Below are positions 15,265 to 25,339 of a DNA stretch of 25,797 nt, piece by piece. The notes under the pieces are model-generated. The model was given only the letters and a program-made list of their open reading frames with translations, was not told the origin of the DNA and searched no databases. A program made the position numbers and the translations under genes. The stretch's first letter is position 1. Every line of letters starts with the position of its first letter. This stretch comes from an uncultured Prevotella sp. Lineage in GTDB: Bacteria; Bacteroidota; Bacteroidia; Bacteroidales; Bacteroidaceae. The stretch lies in contig CAKQDQ010000024.1 of assembly GCA_934229335.1 (NCBI GenBank), forward strand, positions 1 through 25,797. Reading direction: 5' to 3'.

Positions 15265-18200
15265 ATGTTAAGCAAGAGACACAATCTCTGGTTAGGATTG
15301 GAATCCTACCAAGAAAACCAAATCATATATGGTCGAAATGAAGAGATTTGCGACCTTTCACAACGTGTTCTTAATGACATAGACACCGTAGTATATGGTA
15401 AATCTGGTATTGGCAAGACCTCTATCATAAATGCGGGTATTTTACCAGTAGTTAGAAAAAACGGAATTATTCCTATAGTTTTGCGACTTGACCATAGTAA
15501 TAATCAAAGTTATATAAAACAAATAAAAGAAGCCGTTGGCAGAGAAGTCGAAATTGTTGAAACTATCTCTGCAAAGAATATTGATAAAGAATTATTTTGG
15601 GAATTCTTTCATAGACATCAGTTTTTCGTTAATGGTAAGAGGGTAAAATTGATGCTCATATTCGATCAGTTCGAAGAAATTTTTACGCTACAGCAAACTG
15701 CTGTCATAAGAACTGAATTCTTCAAAGAATTTGCAGATGTTCTCAATGATGCAATGCCTAAAGAACTTGCATTCAATTCAGATGGCTTGGATACGGGAGA
15801 AGATTCTCTGCCAGAAATTCAAGTTGAAGGCTTTGCCTGTATGAGCGGTATTTTTAACAACATCAACAGTGCTGTCAGCTGTCCCGAAACACAATATGTA
15901 AACGATAACAATATTCATTTCATTTTTATATTAAGAGAGGACTTCCTTTCTGAATTTGAGTTCTTTACAACAAAAATTCCTTCTCTAAAACTTCATCGTT
16001 TTGCTTTACGACCATTAAATGAAGAACAAGCTGCAGAGATAATAACCCAACCTTGCCCTGGGCTTGTTTCTATGGATGTTGCTCACTTTATTATAGAAAC
16101 AGTAACTGGTAGAAGTGACTTCTCTTTAGGGGATGAACCAGAAATAGATGTCGATGCTGCCGTTCTGTCTCTTTTTCTAAGTCGAATATATCAAAAACTA
16201 AGCGATAATGACGATGTGATATCATCTCATATCATCAAGCAATTTGGAGCAGATATCATCAAGGACTTTTATATAGAATCAATAGAGAATTTGACTGATG
16301 TGGAAACCAACTTGATGGAAGATAAATTATTGACATCAAGCGGTCGTCGTAACAATGTATCTTATTCTGATTTTTGTAAGTTTATTGATAAGAATAAGAT
16401 TGATAATCTTATTTTAGAAAAAAAACTACTACGGACATTCAATTATGGCAATGATATCCGCATAGAATTTATCCACGACATTCTTTGCCCAGTTGTCAAA
16501 GAACGCAAAGAACAACGTGAACAGTTGAGGCTTCAAGAAGAAGAAAGAAAACGACAAGAAGAAGAAAAGATAAAATTTCAGGAACAAGAAAAACATAAGC
16601 GCCAAGTTTTGCTTGAAAAGACGAAACGTGAGCGAATAAGAAATCATCGACGTAATGTGATCTTATGTTCTATTATTGCTATACTGCTCGTTGTTGGCTG
16701 TGTGTGCTACTTTTGGAAATTCCACGTTTATAGCGACTACTATGCAAGATATGAAATCAAAAATGGTAAAATTATTGGTGTAGAATCTACGAAACTTTCC
16801 AATGCAGAATGTAAGCGTACACCTTTATTTTATTGCTTGAAGCATAGAGGATTATTTACTCATATCTCTGAAATAGATGTGAAGTCCTCTAACAAAATGT
16901 TACCAGCTAATCCACGTGTAAATGTTTTAGGAATTGGCGAAAGCAATATTTCTAATGACAAAGGAGTGCTGTTTAATGACTTATTGTCATCAGTTTGCAA
17001 GATACGAATCAGCGAAGATGAAAACAAACGTACAATTAAGGAAGAGTATGTTGACAACAAAAACAATGTACTATTTGAATTAAATTATTCTTATATTAAC
17101 GGAAGGGATGCATGGGTACATTTTGTTTCAGCTGAAGGTCAGGGACTTGTTGTTCGTGATAGCGGTGTGGAACAAGTGAGATTATCATGGGATGAAAATG
17201 GCAATTTAGTTGGTATTACTTATTATGACCATAAAGGAGTATGTAAAGAGATTGACAAAGGTATAAATGGCTATCTTTGGGATTATCTGGAAGATGGAAC
17301 TATTTGTAGATATACTCTGAATGAGTATGCGCAACCAACCATTTCTTCTGATTATGAGTATAATATCGTTTATACGAAAGAGACTAATGACAGTACTGTA
17401 ACAAGGTATGCACGCAGTACATGCATAAGGAGTTCTGATATGGATGATAATGAAATACCAGCCAATGGTCCTCTGGGGTTTGCTAAAATATTGAAGACTC
17501 CACACAAGGAACTATTATATGATAAGTCAATGTCTAATCCTGTAGCGGAGTTGAAAGAAAAATGTGATGACAGAGGGAATGTCTTGTACCAAAAGATAGA
17601 AGGTCAAACCTCTAAAGATTATCCGTCGTCTTATAAATATGAATATGATAAAAACGGTTACTTGGTGTCTAAAATATTTTTTAATAGTCATGGGCAACCT
17701 TTTGGAAAGACTCCCGAAGCCATATATAAATGGAAATGGAGATATGATGATACAGGTAAACTTGTTCATGAAGAAAGAGTTATGGCTATGGGAAAGGTTG
17801 CTTATAGCAAGACGCTGAAACAGAAAAAAAACTGTCTCATAGAAGAGACGGAGGATATTTCTAAAGTTATTTCGTATGTAAAGAAAGTGGAGACTGTAGA
17901 TGGAAAACGACAGGTTGTTAGTTACTATGGTCGTAACAATAAAAAACTAAACGGGAAATGGCGCAAGAACTCTACGGAAACAGACTCATTGCTTGTTTTT
18001 CATAGAATGGTAAAGGCTATCAACAAAAATGAGATAGCAGAGGCTTATTACTGTTTTGATGAAAAAACAAATACTGTAAGACCTTTACTGACTCATAATA
18101 ATAGTAATGTATATTACAAGAAAGTAACAATATTGGACCACGATGGGCTTACGTCAAAATATCGAACATATGATGATCATGGCAATATACTCAAGTCTAT

Positions 18201-18825
18201 GATGTACCTTGTTCAGAACGGAAAAATTATTGGTCGTGCAGTCTGGGGAATTGACGATAAACCTATTAGATGTAATAAATGGGAAGCTGAAGGTTATAGT
18301 TACTATAAAATATACATAAACAGCAACAACGACAACGATTATACAAACATTATGGCAGTCAATGAATGGGGAGAGAAAAGCGTTTTGTTTGATGGGAATG
18401 AATACTGGAATACAGAGTATTTGAATTGTAGAGGGCTGTCTTTCATCTATAAAAATGTAAAATATAAAATTTCTGGAACATATAGCCAAATGAATTTTGT
18501 TACCCCAAAAGATTTGTCAACATATAGTATACCTTATTTACATATCTTGGACAAACGTAGTCCATTATATCAAGTTGGATTACGAGATGGAGACCGAATC
18601 ATCGCTTGTGGAGAATGGCAATTTGGTATGAATAGTGAACTATTGAATAAATGTTGGAATAATAAAAAACAAAAGATATCCATCAAACTGTTGAGAGTTT
18701 GTGGGAATAAATATGAAATAATAAAAAAAGAAATACCTTCAATAGGTTTGCATATGTATGCTGAATTTCATGAATTGCGTTTGACACAAAATGAATATTT
18801 ATTACTTAAAACATACTTACAATAA
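15265..18825 (+). CDS. STAND NTPase with membrane segment, exported YD-like repeats and PDZ-like domain
   Basis: The product has 1186 residues. The NTPase is N-terminal: Walker A GKSGIGKTS with K51, Walker B LMLIFDQFEE with D134, and the typical nSTAND1-type winged-helix ending with LLTSSGRRNNVS and IEFIHDILCPVV (~370-405). Residues ~405-460 are a charged coiled coil, followed by a membrane helix at ~465-485. The remaining ~700 residues should lie outside the cytosol and contain YD-like repeats (KWRYDDTGKLVHEE, TYDDHGNILKS) and a PDZ-like domain at ~1087-1155 (SPLYQVGLRDGDRII). STAND proteins are NTP-driven switches that oligomerise after ligand detection, as in NLR-like immunity. Here the sensor seems to be outside. 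Start ATG lies four bases after the SIR2-TIR stop, and the next gene starts one base after this stop, so the three are coupled. Confidence 0.85.
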   Translation: MLSKRHNLWLGLESYQENQIIYGRNEEICDLSQRVLNDIDTVVYGKSGIGKTSIINAGILPVVRKNGIIPIVLRLDHSNNQSYIKQIKEAVGREVEIVETISAKNIDKELFWEFFHRHQFFVNGKRVKLMLIFDQFEEIFTLQQTAVIRTEFFKEFADVLNDAMPKELAFNSDGLDTGEDSLPEIQVEGFACMSGIFNNINSAVSCPETQYVNDNNIHFIFILREDFLSEFEFFTTKIPSLKLHRFALRPLNEEQAAEIITQPCPGLVSMDVAHFIIETVTGRSDFSLGDEPEIDVDAAVLSLFLSRIYQKLSDNDDVISSHIIKQFGADIIKDFYIESIENLTDVETNLMEDKLLTSSGRRNNVSYSDFCKFIDKNKIDNLILEKKLLRTFNYGNDIRIEFIHDILCPVVKERKEQREQLRLQEEERKRQEEEKIKFQEQEKHKRQVLLEKTKRERIRNHRRNVILCSIIAILLVVGCVCYFWKFHVYSDYYARYEIKNGKIIGVESTKLSNAECKRTPLFYCLKHRGLFTHISEIDVKSSNKMLPANPRVNVLGIGESNISNDKGVLFNDLLSSVCKIRISEDENKRTIKEEYVDNKNNVLFELNYSYINGRDAWVHFVSAEGQGLVVRDSGVEQVRLSWDENGNLVGITYYDHKGVCKEIDKGINGYLWDYLEDGTICRYTLNEYAQPTISSDYEYNIVYTKETNDSTVTRYARSTCIRSSDMDDNEIPANGPLGFAKILKTPHKELLYDKSMSNPVAELKEKCDDRGNVLYQKIEGQTSKDYPSSYKYEYDKNGYLVSKIFFNSHGQPFGKTPEAIYKWKWRYDDTGKLVHEERVMAMGKVAYSKTLKQKKNCLIEETEDISKVISYVKKVETVDGKRQVVSYYGRNNKKLNGKWRKNSTETDSLLVFHRMVKAINKNEIAEAYYCFDEKTNTVRPLLTHNNSNVYYKKVTILDHDGLTSKYRTYDDHGNILKSMMYLVQNGKIIGRAVWGIDDKPIRCNKWEAEGYSYYKIYINSNNDNDYTNIMAVNEWGEKSVLFDGNEYWNTEYLNCRGLSFIYKNVKYKISGTYSQMNFVTPKDLSTYSIPYLHILDKRSPLYQVGLRDGDRIIACGEWQFGMNSELLNKCWNNKKQKISIKLLRVCGNKYEIIKKEIPSIGLHMYAEFHELRLTQNEYLLLKTYLQ

Positions 18826-18826
18826 T

Positions 18827-19936
18827 ATGAAAGCCATAATTTTGCCATTTTTATTGAGTGCATCATTACCAATAAGTGCTCAACTCGTAAAATTCAAGCC
18901 AAATGAATCAACTCGACTGATTTTACCACTACATGTGCAGCCAAGGCACAAGACCCCCACAAAAGGGAGGAAAAACAATACATCAGTGCGAATACCAAAC
19001 TACGTTTTATATAGAGATGTAGTTAGAAAGTTTTCATGGATAGAAGGTGTTGGCAAACCTATTTCACAAGAAGAAGCCAATCATTTGCCTTACTATTATA
19101 GATTGTCAATGAAGAACAATAAGGGGCATTGGCAACATATACAAGCTATGCATGGAGACACATTGACGGTAAAACACAATATGGATACTTATATTATCAA
19201 TACACAATATGATAATTCGTACAATCTAAAAGAATGGAGGGAACGTTTTTCAAAAGCTTGCCAATGGTATATTACATCTGACTTATCGGACGAGAATGTT
19301 GTAGAAGAAAGGGCATACGACAAAAACGGCTATATGGTATACGGATTCCAACCTGTTAGAAATGGAAAAAATAGCGTAGTAGCGAGTTATACAGATGGAT
19401 ATGGATATCCTATAGACATTGATGAAAGTCCCAAATATACGTATGGAAATGTAGTTATTATAACATACGACGAGCAAGGAAACGACTCTATAATTGACTA
19501 TCTTGATGGTGCTGGACTACGACGTGCCAATAACGACGGAGTTGACCAAAGACGATACGAGTATGATACGCAAGGAAGAATAATAAAAATATATTCTTGT
19601 AATGCTGTAGGTGATAGAATGATAGATAACTGGGGTAACTGTGGATGTATTATAACATATGATGCTATTGGAAGAGACTACACCGTTACAATAGTAGATA
19701 CAGAAAATAAGTCTATGCGTATGCCTAACAAAAAGGCAAAAGAAACAGAAACTTATGTCTGCTGTAAATATATACATGACAAATGGGGTAGACTGTCCGA
19801 ACGTATATTCGTTGATGAGAAAGGACAACCTGATGCTACATTGAATGGCATCCATCGTATAGAATATCAATATTCGGATAAAGGTGTCTTATTATCAGAA
19901 AAACATTACGACCTCGAAGACAACATAATCAAATAA
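18827..19936 (+). CDS. secreted YD-like repeat protein (short paralogue of the next gene)
   Basis: The product has 369 residues from ATG 18827, which gives a signal peptide (MKAIILPFLLSASLPISAQ); an in-frame ATG at 18791 would overlap the STAND gene and spoil the signal. The mature part has YD-like repeats: YEYDTQGRIIKIYS, KYIHDKWGRLSERIF, IEYQYSDKGVLLSE. It aligns over almost its whole length with the first ~430 residues of the protein at 19949-24103 (shared ERAYDK, YGNVV/YGTLV, GNDSI(I/V), DNWGNCG, GIH(R/Q)I motifs), so the two arose by duplication. It starts one base after the STAND gene and probably meets the exported STAND repeats in the periplasm (inference). No enzyme motif is visible. 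Confidence 0.78.
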   Translation: MKAIILPFLLSASLPISAQLVKFKPNESTRLILPLHVQPRHKTPTKGRKNNTSVRIPNYVLYRDVVRKFSWIEGVGKPISQEEANHLPYYYRLSMKNNKGHWQHIQAMHGDTLTVKHNMDTYIINTQYDNSYNLKEWRERFSKACQWYITSDLSDENVVEERAYDKNGYMVYGFQPVRNGKNSVVASYTDGYGYPIDIDESPKYTYGNVVIITYDEQGNDSIIDYLDGAGLRRANNDGVDQRRYEYDTQGRIIKIYSCNAVGDRMIDNWGNCGCIITYDAIGRDYTVTIVDTENKSMRMPNKKAKETETYVCCKYIHDKWGRLSERIFVDEKGQPDATLNGIHRIEYQYSDKGVLLSEKHYDLEDNIIK

Positions 19937-19948
19937 AATAGGAACGGT

Positions 19949-22900
19949 ATGAAACAAAAAATAACATACAGAGTATTTGCTACATTTGCCCTACTACTAA
20001 TTTGTAATATTTCATCTTTTGGACAAATAAACAGAAGTGCGGGCGTAATAAAAGTGGAAAAAATAGGGGACATATCTCGTCCTCTTAATGACATGTCTCG
20101 ACCTAATAAAGATATAGAATTATCTCACCCTCAGCAAGGAAAACGAAAGAATTATAACATTAAACACTATACTAAAAGTGTCTCCAAATCTTACAATGAC
20201 ACCATTTATTGCACAAGAACCAAGAAACAACATGGTTGGTTCATGCCTATGGATACAATCAGTAAAGAATTTGCATCACATCGCAGTTTATCATTCCGTT
20301 TTACCCATAAATACCCATCAGGCTACTGGGGTAAGATGGAAACGATAAATGGTTATGGGCAATTAACAACCTCAAATATGTCTCCATACATATTAAAGAT
20401 TGGCGCTGCTGGCTCCGACAAAAAAGCCAAAAAAGATTGGATAGAAAAACTCGAGACAAGTTGCATCTATGAATTTATTGCAGATCCCACAGGTAAAACC
20501 ATTATTCAAGAAAGAGCATACGATAAAGACCGGAATCTAATTTACACATATTCTCGAACACCTATTGGAAACCAGAAATTTATAGGTACTTACAAAGACA
20601 CAAATGGGCTACCTGCCGAAATGAGAAATGAGCCAAATTACTCATATGGTACACTTGTGCGCCTAACAGAAGATAAGTGGGGAAATGATTCTATAGTTGA
20701 ATATATAGACTCAAAGGGGAAAGCAAAACCTAATAGCGATGGCGTGCCTATGGAGGTTTATATATGTGACAAATATGGGCATTTATTAAAACAACAGTCA
20801 AGAAATGCTAAGGGAGAACTTGTAAAAGACAACTGGGGAAACTGTGGCATAGAATATGTATGGAACGATAAAAACGAAAATATTTATACTACTTATATGG
20901 ATGATAATTGGAAACCAATGAAAATGCCAGAACTAAGAAAGGAAGTATATAATAATGCTGGTACTATAAAAATTTTTTATCAATTTGACAAATACGGAAG
21001 AGAAATAAAAGAGTCATTTTTTACAGAAGATGACATAGCGGAGGTCAACGTTGATGGAATTCACCAAATTCTTTATGACTACGACAATAAAGGAAATTTG
21101 ATATTATTAGAATATAGAGACAAAGACGGAAATCTTAAGAATGATTCTACAGGTTTGGCTATATATAGATTCTTTTATGATAATCAGGGACGTAGACTTA
21201 GAGAAGAATATATAAATAAAGATGGTAAACTGAGAAGTAATCCATCATATCCGTCAACAATAGTAAAAGAATATGATGAAGGTGGAAATATTGTAAAAGA
21301 AGAACGTTATGTAGCTCAAGATGGAATTGAGCATATCTCATACAAGAAAGAAAATAGAAAAAAGCTGATAGTCGAAAAATGGTCCGATGGTATATATCGA
21401 ACTGATTCTCTAGATGCCAAAGGCAGAATTCTCAATATCGTTTTCCGTGATTCTTTAGGAAACCTATCAGACAAAGACTTCAATTATGCAATCATTCAGT
21501 ATAATTACGTTGATCTGCCCAAAAGGACAATAGTGTCAGAATGGTATTTTGATAAAAATAGAAAACTATGTAACCCAGACGAAACTTATGCCTATGAAGA
21601 GTCTATTGTCGACTCTGTTTCAAACAATACAATTACAAAATTCTACAAAAGATATGATACCGAAGGTAATGTCACAGATACATATATGCATGAATTCACT
21701 AACGACAATTTAGTAAGACAGTATGACACGAATGCATTTGGTGTTATTTGCAGAGTTGGAGGAACAAGTCGTGTGCGATATTATAAAGGAGATACGACAA
21801 AAAGTCCTTCAGGTAATTTTTCTACAATAGTAGCAAAAGATGAATTCGGAGAACCAGATTACGTATCTTCTGCAGATGAAGTATATTACTACACAAAACT
21901 GAGTTCTAAAGGAAAGCATATACGTCTGGATGAAAACGATAACGAAATTTCAGATAATAATGATTTTATGGACAAATGCCCCAAGCTTATGTCAATAGAA
22001 GTTACAGACTCTATAGCATATCGGTTAGGACTGAAAGACAATGATGTCATACTTCTTGATGGTGATTATTCTGCAGATATCTTCCCTTCAGACAGCGTCT
22101 ATCAAACTCTCACCGATTTTAAAACGAATTGGGCTTTACACTCAGTATTTGGAGCAACGCAAAAAAGGTCTATGATCGTATTCAGAGTAAATCCTAATAC
22201 CAAAGAATATGGTCTGGTAAAAATCGATGGATTAAAGGGAACCCCCTCAGAATTAGGATATTTGACTCATATTAGATATCTTACTCAAAAACAACTTCAT
22301 AGAATTCAGACATGTATAAAAAATAACATCAAATCTACAATACCATTGATAAAAGAATCGGATTTCCATAAAATGAATTATTCTGGAAATAATTATGTAA
22401 TCTTATCCTATCCGGATCTTTATCGTACAGAACGTAATAAGCCATATGCTAAACAGATTACTGATCCATCTATACTTTTAGGTAGTTGCATAAAAGATAG
22501 AAATATAAAATGGACAGTGGATAACGAAGATGATACTGGAGATTTATTGAAAATGTTAGCTTCCCGAAAAATAAAAGTAAACAATTATCCAACACAAGAT
22601 TATTACCTAACAAGAGATGGTTTGAGCATATCTCATATTATCTTAAACAAGCAAATTTTAGGGACCAGCTGGTTTAACGCTTATATTTCTGATGAATATT
22701 ATGACAAACTTAAGGGATTATATGTTAATGTTAGTGATAGCATTAATCACATCATGCAAGAAAATGGTAATAATCTTAAGCAAAGTATATATGGCAGTTG
22801 GAAAACGAAAGACAAGTCGTCTAAATATGACTATACCCCAGAAGTGCATATAAACTTCAAAAAAAATGGAACTATTGATGGCATTTTAATTAACTATGGA

Positions 22901-24103
22901 ACAATAGTCTTTAGTGAAGGAATGGCATTATTTAAGTTTGAACAAAAACTTACAGGAAGATGGAATTATGGAAACAAATGGGTATGCAATGAAATTATAG
23001 AATCTGACAGCACTCTTACCTGCATTGATCTGATAGGAGCGGACAATGAAGAATTAAAAGATAGAGCATTATCATTTTTTAATAACAGTTGCAAGTCCAA
23101 TATTAATATTTATTTCGGGAGCATACAATTCAATAATGGTAGTATAAGCAAAGATTGGATTATCGAAAGTTTGTCTAAAAATACCCTGAAAGTTGTATCA
23201 GAATTATCTGACACAATAGAATTAATCAGAACCAAGGAAACTCCTCAAATAAAATTTCTTGCCCCAAAAGTGACTACAGAAGAGCCAAATGATAACATCA
23301 AAGCACATAAAGAACTTATTAATGTATATGGATATTGGCGTACAAAAGATATAGAAAATCCGAATAATGAGATTGAAATATGCTTCAAAGAAGATAAGAC
23401 ATTTGACATGATATGGAAAACGTTAATATCAGAACCTGAGGATTCTATTCAAACATATATGATAATAAACTTTGTGGGCAAATGGGACAACAATTACAAT
23501 AGTATAACACTTGAAACAGACTCAAAAGAAATAAACTATGATATTTGTGTTACATCAAAATCATTAAGTCTTAAAAAGAAAGTAGATATAGAAAGGCAAA
23601 TGAAAGAAGGACTTAAATCAAAAATTGAAGATGTTAGGCAAGCAATAGAAGAAAACAGATATATGTTTGGTAAAGATGAGAAATTGATAGAAATTGATTC
23701 TACAAAAATAAAGATAGGGAACCAAACTTTTGAAAGATGTACCTCCTATAAGGATATTGTTTTGGGAACAATAGAAGGAGACGAAGGATATCTAATTAAG
23801 CAGGGTTTTACTGGTAATTATGTGATATTGAAATGGTGCGACTGGGATTGTTCTCAATCCATCGAAGATTATCAAGAAGAATTTGAAAAACAGAAGCATA
23901 ATGAAAAGGTTTTAGTTCTATTGCCTGTTGAGACATTTAACGGCATAGATTATTTTAAAGATATTATAACAATACAATGTCCAAAAGATTCTTTAGGAAT
24001 AAGATTAAGAGATTGCAAGGTTTCATATAATTATTATAAACAACATATAATATCAAGATATAAAAAACATAGGATGCTTAAAAATACTGTCCCTACAAAG
24101 TGA
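19949..24103 (+). CDS. large secreted protein: YD-like repeats, PDZ-like domain and two lipocalin-like repeats
   Basis: The product has 1384 residues and a signal peptide (KITYRVFATFALLLICNISS, cut at FGQ). Residues ~150-660 are YD-like repeats (YDYDNKGNLILLEYRDKDGN, FYDNQGRRLREEYINKDGK). A PDZ-like domain follows at ~678-770 (DSIAYRLGLKDNDVILLDG); after it, the ITHI..LT segment matches the C-terminus of the STAND protein, so the two share a repeat-PDZ-tail architecture. Two related modules at ~947-1060 (IYGSWKTKD, TGRWNYGNKW) and ~1126-1210 (VYGYWRTKD, VGKWDNNYNSITLE) look like the lipocalin-like domains common in secreted Bacteroidota proteins. A final charged segment precedes a Lys-rich C-terminus. 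It lies 12 bases after the previous gene. Likely a periplasmic or surface partner of the STAND protein. Confidence 0.8.
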   Translation: MKQKITYRVFATFALLLICNISSFGQINRSAGVIKVEKIGDISRPLNDMSRPNKDIELSHPQQGKRKNYNIKHYTKSVSKSYNDTIYCTRTKKQHGWFMPMDTISKEFASHRSLSFRFTHKYPSGYWGKMETINGYGQLTTSNMSPYILKIGAAGSDKKAKKDWIEKLETSCIYEFIADPTGKTIIQERAYDKDRNLIYTYSRTPIGNQKFIGTYKDTNGLPAEMRNEPNYSYGTLVRLTEDKWGNDSIVEYIDSKGKAKPNSDGVPMEVYICDKYGHLLKQQSRNAKGELVKDNWGNCGIEYVWNDKNENIYTTYMDDNWKPMKMPELRKEVYNNAGTIKIFYQFDKYGREIKESFFTEDDIAEVNVDGIHQILYDYDNKGNLILLEYRDKDGNLKNDSTGLAIYRFFYDNQGRRLREEYINKDGKLRSNPSYPSTIVKEYDEGGNIVKEERYVAQDGIEHISYKKENRKKLIVEKWSDGIYRTDSLDAKGRILNIVFRDSLGNLSDKDFNYAIIQYNYVDLPKRTIVSEWYFDKNRKLCNPDETYAYEESIVDSVSNNTITKFYKRYDTEGNVTDTYMHEFTNDNLVRQYDTNAFGVICRVGGTSRVRYYKGDTTKSPSGNFSTIVAKDEFGEPDYVSSADEVYYYTKLSSKGKHIRLDENDNEISDNNDFMDKCPKLMSIEVTDSIAYRLGLKDNDVILLDGDYSADIFPSDSVYQTLTDFKTNWALHSVFGATQKRSMIVFRVNPNTKEYGLVKIDGLKGTPSELGYLTHIRYLTQKQLHRIQTCIKNNIKSTIPLIKESDFHKMNYSGNNYVILSYPDLYRTERNKPYAKQITDPSILLGSCIKDRNIKWTVDNEDDTGDLLKMLASRKIKVNNYPTQDYYLTRDGLSISHIILNKQILGTSWFNAYISDEYYDKLKGLYVNVSDSINHIMQENGNNLKQSIYGSWKTKDKSSKYDYTPEVHINFKKNGTIDGILINYGTIVFSEGMALFKFEQKLTGRWNYGNKWVCNEIIESDSTLTCIDLIGADNEELKDRALSFFNNSCKSNINIYFGSIQFNNGSISKDWIIESLSKNTLKVVSELSDTIELIRTKETPQIKFLAPKVTTEEPNDNIKAHKELINVYGYWRTKDIENPNNEIEICFKEDKTFDMIWKTLISEPEDSIQTYMIINFVGKWDNNYNSITLETDSKEINYDICVTSKSLSLKKKVDIERQMKEGLKSKIEDVRQAIEENRYMFGKDEKLIEIDSTKIKIGNQTFERCTSYKDIVLGTIEGDEGYLIKQGFTGNYVILKWCDWDCSQSIEDYQEEFEKQKHNEKVLVLLPVETFNGIDYFKDIITIQCPKDSLGIRLRDCKVSYNYYKQHIISRYKKHRMLKNTVPTK

Positions 24104-24196
24104 ATTGATAATTCTTTTGAATTAATAGAGATACACTCTGAGAGATTTTCGAGATTTGAATTTCTTATTTACTTTATTTACCATATTAGTTTAGAT

Positions 24197-25156
24197 ATGT
24201 CTACCAAACCATACGACATTTTCATCAGCTACCGCCGCAATGGCGGTTATGAGACAGCCCGCCATATTTACGACTTGTTGAAGCGTGACGGATATTCCGT
24301 CAGCTTCGATCAAGACAATTTGATGAACGGCAATTTCGACAAAGCTCTGCTGAAACGCATTGCCGAATGTAAGGACTTCATATTGATATGTGATGCCGAC
24401 GTGTTCAGCAGGACTATCAAGGAACACGGCAACAAGGAGAAAGATTGGCTCTTTGTGGAACTTGCCGAAGCCTTGAAACTCGACAAGAATGTGATACCCA
24501 TCATGCTGCGTGGCTTCACAGAGTTTCCAGACGGACTTCCAGACGAGATAGCGAACGTAAGATATAAAAACGGACCGCAATACGACACGGCTTATTTCGA
24601 TGCCTTCTATGAGCGACTGAAGCAATTCTTCGTAGAGGCTTCTGCTGATGACAATGTTGTCATCAAAAGTAATACAGAGAAGATGAAAATCAGCCTGTTG
24701 CTGGAACATGGTTGGCACTGCTACAACCAAGGCCAATACAACAAAGCGATGGACTACTTCCTTGAAGCTGCCGACATGGGGTCGGCAAATGCCATCAACG
24801 CCATTGCTCTGTATTATTTTGAGGGACACGGCTACGAGCGTAATCTTCAGAAAGCCGCCCAATGGTTTCGCTACGCAGCAGAAATGGGGTATGCCAGTGC
24901 CCAGCGTAACCTTGCCGACTGTCTGCTAAAAGGGTTGGGAGTAACACCCAACAAGCAAGAAGCATTTGCTTGGTATATGCGAGGGGCAGAGAAGGGAAAC
25001 TGTAAGTCGCAATATATGGTGGCGGAATGTTACGCCAACGGATGGGGCGTGGAAGCAAATAAAAAGAAAGCAAAAGAATGGTATGAGAAAGCCGCTATGC
25101 AGGGACACGAAACAGCAAAAGAAAAATTGAAGTCTTACACAAAACATGACAAATAG
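24197..25156 (+). CDS. TIR domain protein with C-terminal Sel1-like repeats
   Basis: The product has 319 residues without signal or membrane segment. Residues ~5-130 are a TIR domain: YDIFISYRRNGGYETARHIY, the SFDQDNLMNGNF BB-loop region, FILICDADVFS and DWLFVELAEAL, with E88 in the catalytic-glutamate position of NAD-cleaving TIRs. Residues ~165-315 are about four Sel1-like repeats (YNKAMDYFLEAADMGSANA, KAAQWFRYAAEMGYASAQ, AFAWYMRGAEKGNCKSQ, KAKEWYEKAAMQGHETA), which bind partner proteins. Base composition returns to the higher G+C level of the left half of the locus. It follows the large secreted protein after 93 A+T-rich bases and may have its own promoter. It probably hydrolyses NAD or makes a nucleotide signal when a partner triggers it (inference). 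Confidence 0.88.
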   Translation: MSTKPYDIFISYRRNGGYETARHIYDLLKRDGYSVSFDQDNLMNGNFDKALLKRIAECKDFILICDADVFSRTIKEHGNKEKDWLFVELAEALKLDKNVIPIMLRGFTEFPDGLPDEIANVRYKNGPQYDTAYFDAFYERLKQFFVEASADDNVVIKSNTEKMKISLLLEHGWHCYNQGQYNKAMDYFLEAADMGSANAINAIALYYFEGHGYERNLQKAAQWFRYAAEMGYASAQRNLADCLLKGLGVTPNKQEAFAWYMRGAEKGNCKSQYMVAECYANGWGVEANKKKAKEWYEKAAMQGHETAKEKLKSYTKHDK

Positions 25157-25339
25157 ATAGACACCGTAACCAACATAGATAGAGATTTATCTTTGGCACT
25201 TTCGAGGTGATACCAGACAACCTTCTACGAGTCATTAGTCATGATTACTAAAACAAGCAGAAAAACATTCATGCACGAATGATAGATTTTCACCATGGCT
25301 TTTCTCTTTCAATATAGTTTAACCAATAAAATAAATGGA

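Noticed and set aside
1176..24103. Reading the YD-like repeat proteins as RHS or polymorphic toxins
   Set aside because: There is no RHS core peptidase motif, no hypervariable C-terminal toxin domain and no immunity gene next to them; PDZ-like and lipocalin-like domains follow instead.
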